Below, piece by piece: positions 43,907-53,969 of a stretch of 64,000 nucleotides of DNA. The translations under genes were made by a program, and so were the position numbers. The DNA is from Dethiosulfatibacter aminovorans DSM 17477 (GTDB lineage Bacteria > Bacillota > Clostridia > Tissierellales > Dethiosulfatibacteraceae), in assembly GCF_900142005.1 (NCBI RefSeq), contig NZ_FQZL01000008.1, positions 141,021 through 205,020 on the forward strand, given 5' to 3'. Each line of letters begins with the position of its first letter. Position 1 is the first letter of the stretch. Under the pieces are notes generated by a model. It did no database searches. It was not told the DNA's origin and saw only the letters and a list, made by a program, of their open reading frames with translations.

Positions 43907-43940
43907 CCGTTGATATACATGTAGCGAAAATAATTTGAAT

Positions 43941-43999
43941 AAAAAAACATCAATCATCCATAGAACTTCACCGTGAAGATCTGTGGATGATTGAATTTT
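43941..43999. terminator. Long hairpin after the nucleoside transporter operon
   Basis: TCAATCATCCATAGA (43950-43964) with TCTGTGGATGATTGA (43980-43994), one wobble; the loop itself holds CTTCA-CC-TGAAG. Seven A before it and ATTTT after it suit termination, better on the minus strand. Confidence 0.7.
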
Positions 44000-44135
44000 G
44001 GATAAATGCTTGAAATTATTATGATTTCAATATTTGTTTTGTCGTTGGCCGCTGCATGAAATGTGAAAACGTTGGATTGTTTTTTTAGAAATACCTTTAT
44101 TTTTTAGTAAATATTTGGTAAAATTAACTAGACAA

Positions 44136-44161
44136 CATACCAAAATCGAAAAGTTGGTATG
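44136..44161 (+). promoter_or_regulatory. Inverted repeat upstream of rpoN
   Basis: CATACCAA (44136-44143) and TTGGTATG (44154-44161), perfect 8 bp, 26 bases before the start codon. Operator or leader hairpin. Confidence 0.45.
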
Positions 44162-44187
44162 AATCTTGTATGTAGGATTTTGATATT

Positions 44188-45573
44188 ATGAAAATAGGTT
44201 TTGAGTTAAATCTTCAACAATCACAGAAACTAATAATGACGCCTGAATTGCGTCAGGCCATACAGGTACTTCAATTCAATAATGTGGAATTGAAAGATTA
44301 TCTGGAGAAGCAGGTTGAATCCAACCCTTTTCTTGAAGTTCAGGAAAAACCTTCTCAAATGGAAAAGGAAAAGACAACAGAAGTAAAGGAAGACAAGATT
44401 GACTGGCAGGAAGTAGTTGAAAAATATGACGACTACAGCTACAAGGCATACAGTGGAAGCAGTGAAGAAAAACAATCCTTCGAATCATATACATCAAAGG
44501 CCCAATCCCTGAATGATCATCTAAGGTCTCAATTGGGACTTGTGGTGAAAACTGAAAGGGAGAGGATGATAGGAGACGAGATAATCGATTCCCTGGACTA
44601 CAAGGGATATCTCTCAATGACCATAGATGAGATATCAGTCCATCTGAAAGTGGATCCTGATGAAGTTGAAGAAGTCCTTGTCAAGTTCCACAGCTTTGAT
44701 CCTGTTGGTGTAGCAGCGAGGGATTTGAAGGAATGTCTGGAAATCCAGCTTAAGGAAAAGGGGATATTCGATGAGAAGGTATACGATATAATCGACTACC
44801 ATATCGAGGACTTGGCCTGCAACAAGCTTCAGCATATAGCGAAGTCTCTGGATATTACCGTTAAGAGGGTGCAGGAAATCTGCGACATAATAAGGATGCT
44901 TGAACCAAAACCTTCAAGAGGGTTTGTGCTGGAGAGCGACAGCATAAAGTACATTTCTGCAGATGTTACAATAACAAAGGTGGAAGGTGAATATGTCATA
45001 ATGGTAAACGATTCCGACATGCCCCTTCTCAGGATTAGCAACTATTACAAGAATATAATGAAGAACAGCGACGACAAGGAAACAAATAAATTCCTCAACG
45101 ATAAGTTCAACTCTTCCCTGTGGCTTATTAAAAGTATAGAGCAGAGAAGGAATACCATGTACAAGGTTGCCGAATCTATACTGAAGCACCAGCTTGAATT
45201 CTTTGAAAAGGGAGCCAAGTTCTTGAAGCCTATGGTCTTGAAGGATGTGGCCGAAGACATTGAAGTGCATGAATCGACAGTCAGCAGGGCTACAAACGGC
45301 AAATATGTACAGACCCCAAGAGGACTTTTTGAACTTAAGTACTTTTTCTCGAGCTCCATATCGAAGGAAGGTAACAACGACGGAATGGCGTCGACGAGTA
45401 TCAAGACTATGATTAAGGAGCTTGTGGACAATGAAAACTCCAAGAAGCCTTTGAGCGATCAGAAGATAGCGAACGAGCTTAACAAGAGGGGGATAGACAT
45501 ATCGAGAAGGACCATAGCCAAATATAGGGACGAACTCCAAATACCGTCATCCTCCATGAGAAAAAGATATTAA
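44188..45573 (+). CDS. rpoN: RNA polymerase sigma-54 factor
   Basis: 461 aa. Region I is Gln/Leu-rich (QSQKLIMTPELRQAIQVLQFNNVELKDYL seen in two blocks) for activator response. The core-binding region spans about 100-300, the helix-turn-helix is near 360-385, and the RpoN box ISRRTIAKYRDELQIPSS ends the protein, contacting the -24 element. Clostridial amino-acid catabolic operons are often sigma-54 dependent, but no enhancer-binding activator lies in the window. The ribosome site is weak (AGGATT), so start efficiency may be low. Confidence 0.96.
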   Translation: MKIGFELNLQQSQKLIMTPELRQAIQVLQFNNVELKDYLEKQVESNPFLEVQEKPSQMEKEKTTEVKEDKIDWQEVVEKYDDYSYKAYSGSSEEKQSFESYTSKAQSLNDHLRSQLGLVVKTERERMIGDEIIDSLDYKGYLSMTIDEISVHLKVDPDEVEEVLVKFHSFDPVGVAARDLKECLEIQLKEKGIFDEKVYDIIDYHIEDLACNKLQHIAKSLDITVKRVQEICDIIRMLEPKPSRGFVLESDSIKYISADVTITKVEGEYVIMVNDSDMPLLRISNYYKNIMKNSDDKETNKFLNDKFNSSLWLIKSIEQRRNTMYKVAESILKHQLEFFEKGAKFLKPMVLKDVAEDIEVHESTVSRATNGKYVQTPRGLFELKYFFSSSISKEGNNDGMASTSIKTMIKELVDNENSKKPLSDQKIANELNKRGIDISRRTIAKYRDELQIPSSSMRKRY

Positions 45574-45637
45574 TAAATAAAATTTCAAAAATCACATGAA
45601 TTTTACAGCAATTATAACCCATTTAATGATATAATTA

Positions 45638-45666
45638 ACCGACGGCTTATTCCGTCGGTTTTTTAC
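45638..45666 (+). terminator. Terminator after rpoN
   Basis: ACCGACGG (45638-45645) with CCGTCGGT (45652-45659), then TTTTTTAC. Confidence 0.9.
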
Positions 45667-45747
45667 TTTTCCAATATTCAAATTATTATCAATTCTCAAC
45701 CAACTTTTTTCATATCGCAGGGAAATAAAATTTATTTAAAAATACCC

Positions 45748-45776
45748 TTGAAATTTTCAAAAGAAAGTAATATAAT
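45748..45776 (+). promoter_or_regulatory. Promoter of the cggR-glycolytic operon
   Basis: TTGAAA (45748-45753), 17-base spacer, TATAAT (45771-45776). The start point falls at the edge of the CggR operator. Confidence 0.88.
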
Positions 45777-45784
45777 ACAAACAT

Positions 45785-45820
45785 AGGGACAAAAAAATTA
45801 CCCCAGGGACAAAATTAGAC
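45785..45820 (+). promoter_or_regulatory. CggR operator
   Basis: Two direct half-sites AGGGACAAAA at 45785 and 45805, with the GGGAC cores exactly 20 bp apart, as in the B. subtilis gapA operator. Placed just after the transcription start. Fructose-1,6-bisphosphate should weaken binding of the tetramer. Confidence 0.85.
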
Positions 45821-45827
45821 CATGCTC

Positions 45828-45855
45828 GTAAAGGGCATATGAATAAAGCCTTTAC
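45828..45855 (+). other. Leader hairpin of cggR
   Basis: GTAAAGGGC and GCCTTTAC (one bulged G) with an 11-base loop between operator and ribosome site; may stabilise the mRNA 5' end. Confidence 0.4.
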
Positions 45856-45878
45856 CAAAGGGTTTTATGGAGGATTAA

Positions 45879-46907
45879 ATGAGATTTGAAAAAGTACTGG
45901 CTATACAAAATTCAATAGTTCCCGAAATGTCCAATCTGATTATGAAGAGATACAACCTTCTTAAATCATTGAAAAGCCATCAGCCTATAGGGAGGCGGAT
46001 GCTTGCTTCGAAAATAGGGATGACTGAAAGGGTTTTGAGATCTGAAGTGGAGATACTGAAAGATCTCGGACATATAAGGATCGAATCTTCAGGAATGAGG
46101 CTTTCAAAGGCTGGAGAGAAGTTGCTTGTAGATACTGAAGAGTTGATATACAACATGAAGGGATTGAAGGATCTTGGGAACCAACTGAAGGAAAAGATGG
46201 GAATAAGAGAGGTATCCCTGGTTGAAGGCGATTCCGATGATGACGATATCATTGTAAAGGATATGGGAAAGAAAGCATCCCTTATTATAAATTCTCTTCT
46301 TGAGGATGACATGAAAATTGGAATCATGGGTGGAACAACCATGGCATGTGTTGCCGATGAAATGGAATACAATAGAAAGGTCAGGAATATAATGGTGGTT
46401 CCCGGAAGGGGAGGACTTGGTGAAAAACTGGAAATACAGTCCAATACCATAGCTGCAAAGCTTGCCCAAAAGCTCAATGCCGAGTACAAGCTTCTTCACG
46501 TACCTGACAACATACAGCCTGAACTTCTTGAAGCGCTTAGGGAGAACCCTCAGATAAAAAGCGTGCTGGATGAAATAAAGAAAATAGACATGATAGTCTT
46601 TGGAGTGGGTACTGCAATGGAAATGGCCGAAAGAAGAGGCATGTCGGAGTTGAAAAAAGATGAGCTGAAGCTTAAGAATGCATCAGCGGAAGCACTGGGT
46701 TATTATTTTGACAGCAACGGAATACCTATTATGCATACGGATTCCGTGGGTATAGATTTAAAGGATATTAATTCCATAAAGCACGTAATATGCATAGCTT
46801 CAGGCAAGAACAAGGCCGAAGCAATATATGCGTTTTCAAAATATTACAAGGATTATATTTTGGTCACAGATGAAGAGACAGCAAAGGAAATTTTAAAATT
46901 AAATTAG
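45879..46907 (+). CDS. cggR: Central glycolytic genes regulator
   Basis: 342-aa SorC/DeoR-type repressor. An N-terminal helix-turn-helix (SHQPIGRRMLASKIGMTERVLRSEV in two blocks, residues about 30-60) precedes a sugar-phosphate-binding Rossmann domain with GIMGGTTMACVADEM, VVPGRGGLGE and GVGTAMEMAERRG. First gene of the operon it controls, with a matching operator over its promoter. TGGAGG precedes the ATG; gap follows 12 bases later. Confidence 0.95.
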   Translation: MRFEKVLAIQNSIVPEMSNLIMKRYNLLKSLKSHQPIGRRMLASKIGMTERVLRSEVEILKDLGHIRIESSGMRLSKAGEKLLVDTEELIYNMKGLKDLGNQLKEKMGIREVSLVEGDSDDDDIIVKDMGKKASLIINSLLEDDMKIGIMGGTTMACVADEMEYNRKVRNIMVVPGRGGLGEKLEIQSNTIAAKLAQKLNAEYKLLHVPDNIQPELLEALRENPQIKSVLDEIKKIDMIVFGVGTAMEMAERRGMSELKKDELKLKNASAEALGYYFDSNGIPIMHTDSVGIDLKDINSIKHVICIASGKNKAEAIYAFSKYYKDYILVTDEETAKEILKLN

Positions 46908-46919
46908 GAGAGTGGTATT

Positions 46920-47927
46920 ATGAGTATTAAAGTAGCGATTAACGGATTTGGCAGAATTGGTAGACTGGCTTTCAGACTGATGATGGAAAGTGACGAGGTT
47001 GAGGTAGTTGCAATCAACGATTTGACTGATGCGGAAACACTTGCATACCTGTTGAAGTATGACACTGCACAGGGACCATACAAGACTGACAATATAACAG
47101 GAAAAGACGGAAAGCTTATAGTTGAAGGAAAGGAATTCCAGATTCTCGCACAAAGAAATCCGGAAGATCTTCCATGGGGAGACCTAGGAATCGATGTAGT
47201 TCTTGAATGTACAGGGTTCTTCACAAGCAAGGAAGGTGCAGAGAAGCACTTGACTGCTGGTGCCAAGAAGGTATTGATTTCAGCTCCGGCAAAAGGAGAT
47301 CTTAAGACTATTGTATACAATGTAAACCACGATATATTGGATGGAAGCGAAACTGTTGTTTCAGGTGCATCTTGTACTACAAACTGCCTTGCTCCAGTGG
47401 CAAAGGTTCTTGATGACAATTTCGGACTAGTTAAGGGGTTCATGACTACTATCCATGCATATACAAATGACCAGGCTGTTCTTGACAGACCTCACTCAAA
47501 GGGAATAAACTCAAGAAGAGGTAGAGCGGCTGCTGCCAACATCATACCAACATCTACTGGTGCCGCTGCAGCAGTGGGCAAGGTTCTTCCTCAACTCAAT
47601 GGAAAGCTTGACGGAATGGCGATGAGAGTTCCAACGGTTACAGGTTCTGTTGTTGACATAGTAGTTGAACTTGAAAAAGAAGCTACAGTCGAATCTATCA
47701 ACAAGGCGATGGAAGCTGCAGCAAACGAAACACTCGGATACACAGAAGATCCGATAGTTTCAAGCGACGTAATCGGTACAAAGTATGGAAGTGTGTTTGA
47801 CGCTCAGTTGACCAAGATGATAGATGTAGACGGCAAGAAGATGTTCAAGATCATAACTTGGTATGACAATGAGATGTCTTATACTTCACAGCTCGTAAGA
47901 ACACTCAAGCATATAGCTACAATATAA
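46920..47927 (+). CDS. gap: Glyceraldehyde-3-phosphate dehydrogenase
   Basis: 335-aa NAD-dependent glycolytic enzyme: [12 protein letters not shown] at the N-terminus, catalytic Cys152 in [12 protein letters not shown], and [15 protein letters not shown] at the end. NAD preference is suggested by the Asp after the second strand ([15 protein letters not shown]). It shows the codon usage of a strongly expressed gene. Followed by about 300 bases of structured spacer before pgk. Confidence 0.98.
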   Translation: MSIKVAINGFGRIGRLAFRLMMESDEVEVVAINDLTDAETLAYLLKYDTAQGPYKTDNITGKDGKLIVEGKEFQILAQRNPEDLPWGDLGIDVVLECTGFFTSKEGAEKHLTAGAKKVLISAPAKGDLKTIVYNVNHDILDGSETVVSGASCTTNCLAPVAKVLDDNFGLVKGFMTTIHAYTNDQAVLDRPHSKGINSRRGRAAAANIIPTSTGAAAAVGKVLPQLNGKLDGMAMRVPTVTGSVVDIVVELEKEATVESINKAMEAAANETLGYTEDPIVSSDVIGTKYGSVFDAQLTKMIDVDGKKMFKIITWYDNEMSYTSQLVRTLKHIATI

Positions 47928-47993
47928 GACCAAATATATAAAATATCAACGCTTAAAGGGATTTTACATATTTTGAATTTCCTGAGCCATCAT

Positions 47994-48021
47994 AAATGCT
48001 GCGGAGGATTCTGCGGCATTT
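47994..48021 (+). terminator. Stem-loop after gap
   Basis: AAATGCTGCGG (47994-48004) with CTGCGGCATTT (48011-48021), two wobbles, six-base loop; no real T run, so probable attenuation or 3'-end protection. Confidence 0.5.
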
Positions 48022-48085
48022 ATTATGAAAAGCTTGAGATGTTTTTCCAAATATATAGAAAGTTCATGTAATAAATAGTAGTGAA

Positions 48086-48191
48086 GCAATTATGAATTAC
48101 AGCGAGGTCTCGACTTCGAGATACGATAATCAACCTTAATAAATAAAAGATTATCGTGGTGAGGGAGTAGGGAGCTGTTAGTCATAATTGC
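48086..48191 (+). ncRNA. Structured leader upstream of pgk (unclassified)
   Basis: Extended hairpin of 106 bases. The outer stem is GCAATTATGA (48086-48095) with TCATAATTGC (48182-48191), continued by TTACAGC/GCTGTTA with one mismatch. The apical stem is ACGATAATC (48123-48131) with GATTATCGT (48149-48157). Between them are purine-rich strands, including a small CTCGACTTCGAG self-pair. No T run follows; pgk starts 38 bases on. Candidate cis-acting or processing element. Confidence 0.5.
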
Positions 48192-48229
48192 GAAACGGTG
48201 ACAACACTTTAGAACATATTGGAGGTATT

Positions 48230-49417
48230 ATGAAAAAACAATTGACTGACCTTCAGCTTGAAGGCAAAAAGGTATTGATGAGGTGCGATTTTAATGTTCC
48301 TCTGGATGAAAATCTTGAAATTACAGATGACATCAGAATAAGAAGCGCAATGGAGTCCATTAATTATGTTTTGGACAACGGCGGCAGCCTGATTCTTATG
48401 TCTCACCTGGGAAGACCAAAGGGAGAGGCAAAAAAGGAATTTTCCCTTGATCCTGTTGCAAAAAGACTGGCAGACCTTCTTGGCAAGGAAGTTGTATTTG
48501 CAGACTTTGACGATGTAATGAACAACGAAGTAAAGGAAATGGCTGACAGACTTATTCCCGGTGAAGTCATGCTTTTACAGAACACCAGATTCAGAAAGGA
48601 AGAAAAGAACAACGATGATGCATTTTCTAAGGAACTCGCTTCCCTTGGTGACGTGTTTGTAAATGATGCCTTTGGAACTGCCCACAGGGGACATGCATCA
48701 AATGTTGGAGTTGCAAAATATCTTCCATCTGCTGTAGGATTCCTTATAGGAAAGGAAATCGAAGCAATAGGCGGAGCGTTGTCCAATCCGAAAAGACCTC
48801 TTACTGCAATTCTTGGAGGAGCAAAGGTATCCGACAAGATCGGTGTAATAGAAAACCTTATGAACGTGGCCGACAACATCATAATAGGCGGAGGAATGGC
48901 CTTCACATTTGTAAAGGCCCAAGGATATGATGTTGGATCATCTCTCCTTGAAGAGGATAAGGTTGAACTGGCTGCAGAGCTTATTAAGAAAGCAGAGGAA
49001 AAGGGAGTCAAGATGCTGCTTCCTGTTGACTATAAGATTACCAGAGAATTCAAGGATACGGATGAATTCGTAGTTGTAGACTGGAGAAACATACTTGAAG
49101 GACACATGGGACTTGACATAGGGACCAAATCCATAAAATTATTCAGTGAAGTAATAAAGGAATCAAAAACTGTTATCTGGAACGGACCTATGGGAGTGTT
49201 TGAATTCAAAAACTTCGCAGAAGGTACGAATTCAATTGCAGGTGTACTTGCAGAGGAAGATGTAATATCCATAATCGGCGGTGGAGACAGTGCTGCGGCA
49301 GTTGAAAAGGCTGGCCTTGCAGACAAGATGACTCACATCTCAACCGGTGGTGGAGCATCCCTTGAATATATGGAAGGAAAGATACTTCCCGGAATAGACT
49401 CAATAGAAGAAAAGTAG
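48230..49417 (+). CDS. pgk: Phosphoglycerate kinase
   Basis: 395-aa monomeric kinase making ATP from 1,3-bisphosphoglycerate. Motifs are MRCDFNVPLD, SHLGRPKG, FGTAHRGHAS, LGGAKVSDKI, and the nucleotide-loop GGGDSAAAVEKAG near the C-terminus. The longer frame from 48188 runs through the structured leader; ATG 48230 after GGAGG is the start. Followed by tpiA 46 bases on. Confidence 0.97.
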   Translation: MKKQLTDLQLEGKKVLMRCDFNVPLDENLEITDDIRIRSAMESINYVLDNGGSLILMSHLGRPKGEAKKEFSLDPVAKRLADLLGKEVVFADFDDVMNNEVKEMADRLIPGEVMLLQNTRFRKEEKNNDDAFSKELASLGDVFVNDAFGTAHRGHASNVGVAKYLPSAVGFLIGKEIEAIGGALSNPKRPLTAILGGAKVSDKIGVIENLMNVADNIIIGGGMAFTFVKAQGYDVGSSLLEEDKVELAAELIKKAEEKGVKMLLPVDYKITREFKDTDEFVVVDWRNILEGHMGLDIGTKSIKLFSEVIKESKTVIWNGPMGVFEFKNFAEGTNSIAGVLAEEDVISIIGGGDSAAAVEKAGLADKMTHISTGGGASLEYMEGKILPGIDSIEEK

Positions 49418-49463
49418 TGTGAGCCCATATGGGAACACTGAAAAAATGGTAGAGGAGATATAT

Positions 49464-50210
49464 ATGAGAAGACCTATAATGGCTGGAAACTGGAAAATGA
49501 ACAATACGGTTTCAGAAAGCGTAGAACTTGTAAAAGGATTGATTGAAAAGGCGGAAGGGACAGAAAGGGATTTTGTTGTGTGCCCTCCATATACGGCTCT
49601 TTATACAGTAAGCGAACTTATAAAGGGAACAGAAATAAAGCTTGGTGCGCAAAATATACACTTCAAGGAAAAGGGAGCATATACTGGAGAAGTTTCTCCT
49701 TTGATGCTGAAGGAACTCAATGTAGAGTATGTAATCATTGGCCACTCTGAAAGAAGACAGTATTTCGGAGAGACTGATGAAACAGTAAACAAGAAGATCA
49801 AAACTGCATTTGAATACGATATGAAGCCCATAGTGTGCGTAGGTGAATCTCTGGCCCAGAGAGAAGGGGGCATTGCCGAACCCATAGTAAAGGGCCAGCT
49901 TGTAAACGGACTTAAGAACATAGACAGCAAGGATGCAGAAAGAGTAGTAATAGCATATGAGCCGATCTGGGCAATTGGAACAGGAAGAACAGCAACCAGC
50001 GAGCAAGCCAATGACATGATCAAGTTTATAAGAAGCGTACTTGCGGGCATATTCGGAAAGGAAGCTGCAGATACAGTTAGAATCCAGTACGGCGGAAGCG
50101 TTAAGCCTGGTAATGTTAAGGAAATAATGGCACAGTCGGACATAGACGGAGCCCTTGTAGGTGGAGCAAGTCTCAAGGTTGATGACTTTGCACAAATAAT
50201 GAACTACTAA
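49464..50210 (+). CDS. tpiA: Triose-phosphate isomerase
   Basis: 248-aa TIM barrel. It starts MRRPIMAGNWKMNN (catalytic Lys/Asn), with IIGHSERR (His), YEPIWAIGTG (catalytic Glu) and the phosphate loop YGGSVKPGN. The frame is open from 49419, but GAGGAG before ATG 49464 and the conserved N-terminus fix the start. Third enzyme of the operon. Confidence 0.97.
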   Translation: MRRPIMAGNWKMNNTVSESVELVKGLIEKAEGTERDFVVCPPYTALYTVSELIKGTEIKLGAQNIHFKEKGAYTGEVSPLMLKELNVEYVIIGHSERRQYFGETDETVNKKIKTAFEYDMKPIVCVGESLAQREGGIAEPIVKGQLVNGLKNIDSKDAERVVIAYEPIWAIGTGRTATSEQANDMIKFIRSVLAGIFGKEAADTVRIQYGGSVKPGNVKEIMAQSDIDGALVGGASLKVDDFAQIMNY

Positions 50211-50231
50211 GATAAATGGACTATCCTCTGC

Positions 50232-50260
50232 TTCATGAGATTATGTATTTATGGTATAAT
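50232..50260 (+). promoter_or_regulatory. Possible internal promoter before gpmI
   Basis: TATAAT at 50255-50260 with TTCATG 17 bases upstream; the -35 is poor. Confidence 0.35.
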
Positions 50261-50316
50261 CTTATTTGTTGCATGTTACATTGTTATTAGAGATTAATTT
50301 TGATAGAGGAGAAAAC

Positions 50317-51843
50317 ATGAGTAAAAAAACAAAAATACTGATGATACTTGACGGATGGGGAAAGGGAAAGGACTATGAAGGAAATGCCATATACAGGGCA
50401 TCAACCCCTAATTTTGACAGACTGATAAGCGAGTATCCTTCAACTTACATAAAAACAAGCGGAAACGATGTAGGACTTCCCAAGGGACAGATGGGAAACT
50501 CCGAAGTGGGCCATACGAACATTGGAGCAGGCAGAATAGTCTACCAGGAGCTTACAAGGATCACAAAGAGTTTCGAAACGGGAGAAATAGAAAAGAATGA
50601 AGTTCTTCTGAAAGCCTTTGAAAATGCAGTGAAGAACGATACAAAGCTTCATCTTATGGGACTTGTATCCGACGGAGGAGTGCATTCGCACAACCGGCAT
50701 CTATACAGCCTCATAAGATTTGCAAAATCCCATGGAGTGAAGGATATCTATGTACACTGCTATATGGATGGAAGAGATGTTCCGCCAACAAGCGGTGCTG
50801 GATTCATCAAGGAACTTGAAGATGAAATGAAGGAAATAGGTGCAGGAAAGATAGCAACAGTAATGGGAAGATATTATGCCATGGACAGGGATACAAGATG
50901 GGAAAGAGTCAAGATAGCATATGATGCCCTTACAAAAGGCCAAGGTGCCCATTATGCAGACCCTGTAGAAGGTGTGGAAGCATCCTATGCAAATGGAGAA
51001 AACGATGAGTTCATCAAGCCTATAATCGCCGCCGAAGACGGAAAGATCGAAAATGGAGACAGTGTCGTGTTTTTCAATTTCAGACCTGACAGGGCGAGAG
51101 AGATAACAAGGGCAATTGTTGACGACGATTTCAAGGGATTTGAAAGAGAAAAGATAAACACCGAATTTGTCTGCATGACCCAGTACGATGCGACAATAAA
51201 AAATGTATCGGTTGCATTCAAGCCCCAGGTTCTGGAAAACACCTTCGGGGAATATATCAGCAAAAAAGGTCTCAAGCAGCTTAGGATTGCAGAAACCGAG
51301 AAATATGCCCATGTCACCTTCTTCTTCAATGGAGGCATCGAGGAGCCGTACGATGGAGAAGAGAGGGTTCTCATTCCGTCGCCAAAGGTTGCAACCTATG
51401 ACCTCAAGCCTGAAATGAGTGCATATGAAGTCAAGGATGCCCTTTTGGAGCAGCTTAAGCTTGATATTCATGATGTCGTAATAATCAACTTTGCAAATCC
51501 TGACATGGTAGGACATACAGGCATAATGGAAGCAGCAATTAAGGCTGTTGAAGCAGTGGATTCCTGTGTTGGGGAGATTGCGGATTATGTAATAGAGCAC
51601 GACATGGAGATGCTTGTTACTGCTGACCACGGAAATGCAGATGAAATGCTAAGCGACGACAATGCAGTTCTCACTCAGCATTCCACAAATGAAGTGCCGC
51701 TTCTATTCATAACCAACAGGAAAGGCAAAAGCCTCAAGGAAGGAAGGCTTGCAGATCTTGCACCTACCCTTCTGGAGCTTATGGATATGGAAAAGCCGCC
51801 GGAAATGACGGGAGAATCATTGTTGAGGAGCCAGCTGGTTTAA
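50317..51843 (+). CDS. gpmI: Phosphoglycerate mutase, cofactor-independent
   Basis: 508-aa dimanganese enzyme of the alkaline phosphatase superfamily interconverting 3- and 2-phosphoglycerate. LMILDGWGKG at the N-terminus, the phospho-Ser in MGNSEVGHTNIGAG, HCYMDGRDVPP, NFRPDRAREI, INFANPDMVGHTG and TADHGNADEM are present. GAGGAG precedes ATG 50317; the upstream open extension from 50266 is ignored. Confidence 0.97.
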   Translation: MSKKTKILMILDGWGKGKDYEGNAIYRASTPNFDRLISEYPSTYIKTSGNDVGLPKGQMGNSEVGHTNIGAGRIVYQELTRITKSFETGEIEKNEVLLKAFENAVKNDTKLHLMGLVSDGGVHSHNRHLYSLIRFAKSHGVKDIYVHCYMDGRDVPPTSGAGFIKELEDEMKEIGAGKIATVMGRYYAMDRDTRWERVKIAYDALTKGQGAHYADPVEGVEASYANGENDEFIKPIIAAEDGKIENGDSVVFFNFRPDRAREITRAIVDDDFKGFEREKINTEFVCMTQYDATIKNVSVAFKPQVLENTFGEYISKKGLKQLRIAETEKYAHVTFFFNGGIEEPYDGEERVLIPSPKVATYDLKPEMSAYEVKDALLEQLKLDIHDVVIINFANPDMVGHTGIMEAAIKAVEAVDSCVGEIADYVIEHDMEMLVTADHGNADEMLSDDNAVLTQHSTNEVPLLFITNRKGKSLKEGRLADLAPTLLELMDMEKPPEMTGESLLRSQLV

Positions 51844-51869
51844 AACGGACACAAATTAAATAAAAATGT

Positions 51870-51935
51870 TTCAATATTTACTTTAAACATATATAATAAT
51901 ACTGTCAAATAGCGAAGAATGGTTTAATTGACAGT
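51870..51935 (+). promoter_or_regulatory. eno upstream region: weak promoter and leader hairpin
   Basis: TATAAT near 51892 with TTTCAA 17 bases upstream. Downstream, ACTGTCAA (51901-51908) pairs with TTGACAGT (51928-51935), perfect 8 bp, 54 bases before the eno start. Suggests eno may be transcribed separately as well as with gpmI. Confidence 0.4.
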
Positions 51936-51943
51936 GAATTTAA

Positions 51944-53278
<1,335 letters not shown>

Positions 53279-53282
53279 GTAA

Positions 53283-53383
53283 CTATGTTACGTTACTTGC
53301 TTTAGCAAGCATAGCGGCGGAGTAAAGTTAACATTAAAATAAAATCACACGTATCAAGTGATTTTGAGAATTAGGAACTTTAC
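53283..53383 (+). other. Structured spacer after eno (multi-hairpin)
   Basis: First hairpin: CTATG and CATAG enclose CTTGC-TTTA-GCAAG (53283-53314). Second: outer GTAAAGTT with AACTTTAC (53322-53329, 53376-53383), inner AAAATCAC, loop ACGTATCAA, GTGATTTT (53341-53365). The inner hairpin resembles one before smpB. Confidence 0.5.
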
Positions 53384-53421
53384 GTAGCGGAAGTAGTCAG
53401 TAAAACATCAGATACTCAATG

Positions 53422-53450
53422 CCCGGCTTAAACAACAGGCCGGGTGTTTT
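53422..53450 (+). terminator. Terminator of the glycolytic operon
   Basis: CCCGGC (53422-53427) with GCCGGG (53439-53444), then TGTTTT. The remaining 200 bases up to the secG promoter hold nothing recognisable. Confidence 0.8.
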
Positions 53451-53651
53451 CATGCATGTTGCAAAGCTTAGTTCATGGAAGATATGACTATTGCCTATAT
53501 ATAAGAAATGGATTTAATCATTGACACTAAGACTATTGCAAGAATAATATCGCATATTCTATATTATTCAAAACTTGCCGGAGCCAATAGTTATGGGCAG
53601 GAATGAAAATGTTTTCCTGTCATATATATTTTCAATAACGCAATTAATGTG

Positions 53652-53680
53652 TTGCTTTTAAATTAGCCCTATGTTAAAAT
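53652..53680 (+). promoter_or_regulatory. Promoter of secG
   Basis: TTGCTT, spacer of 17, TAAAAT (53675-53680), 32 bases before the secG start. Confidence 0.65.
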
Positions 53681-53711
53681 ACTTCTGTTAATCAGAAAAG
53701 GAGGTGTAGTA

Positions 53712-53942
53712 ATGAAACTATTTGCAACAATACTTCTAATAGTAGCCAGTTTGGTACTTATAGCCAGTATTCTTTTACAATCAGGAAAGTCAGCAGGCCT
53801 TTCAGGAGAAATAGCTGGTGGAGCCGAATCGATTTGGGGAAAGAATAAAGGAAGAAGCTATGAAGGTCTGTTGGAAAAACTGACAACTGTTTCCGCAGGA
53901 CTTTTTATTGTTATGTCATTAATTCTGACTGCACTTCAATAA
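53712..53942 (+). CDS. secG: Preprotein translocase subunit SecG
   Basis: 76-aa protein with two membrane helices (about 3-21 and 57-75) joined by the conserved loop LLQSGKSAGLSGEIAGGAESIWGKNKGR (seen as QSGKSAGLSG then WGKNKGR). It assists SecYE in protein export. AAGGAGG lies 7-8 bases before the ATG. In most Firmicutes secG precedes rnr; here hppA and three other genes intervene. Confidence 0.95.
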   Translation: MKLFATILLIVASLVLIASILLQSGKSAGLSGEIAGGAESIWGKNKGRSYEGLLEKLTTVSAGLFIVMSLILTALQ

Positions 53943-53969
53943 TTTATACACAATAGGAGGTTACTTGAA

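Noticed and set aside
50701..51630. Open frame of 309 codons on the minus strand within gpmI
   Set aside because: Complement of a strongly conserved glycolytic gene; composition is that of a reverse reading of purine-rich coding DNA.
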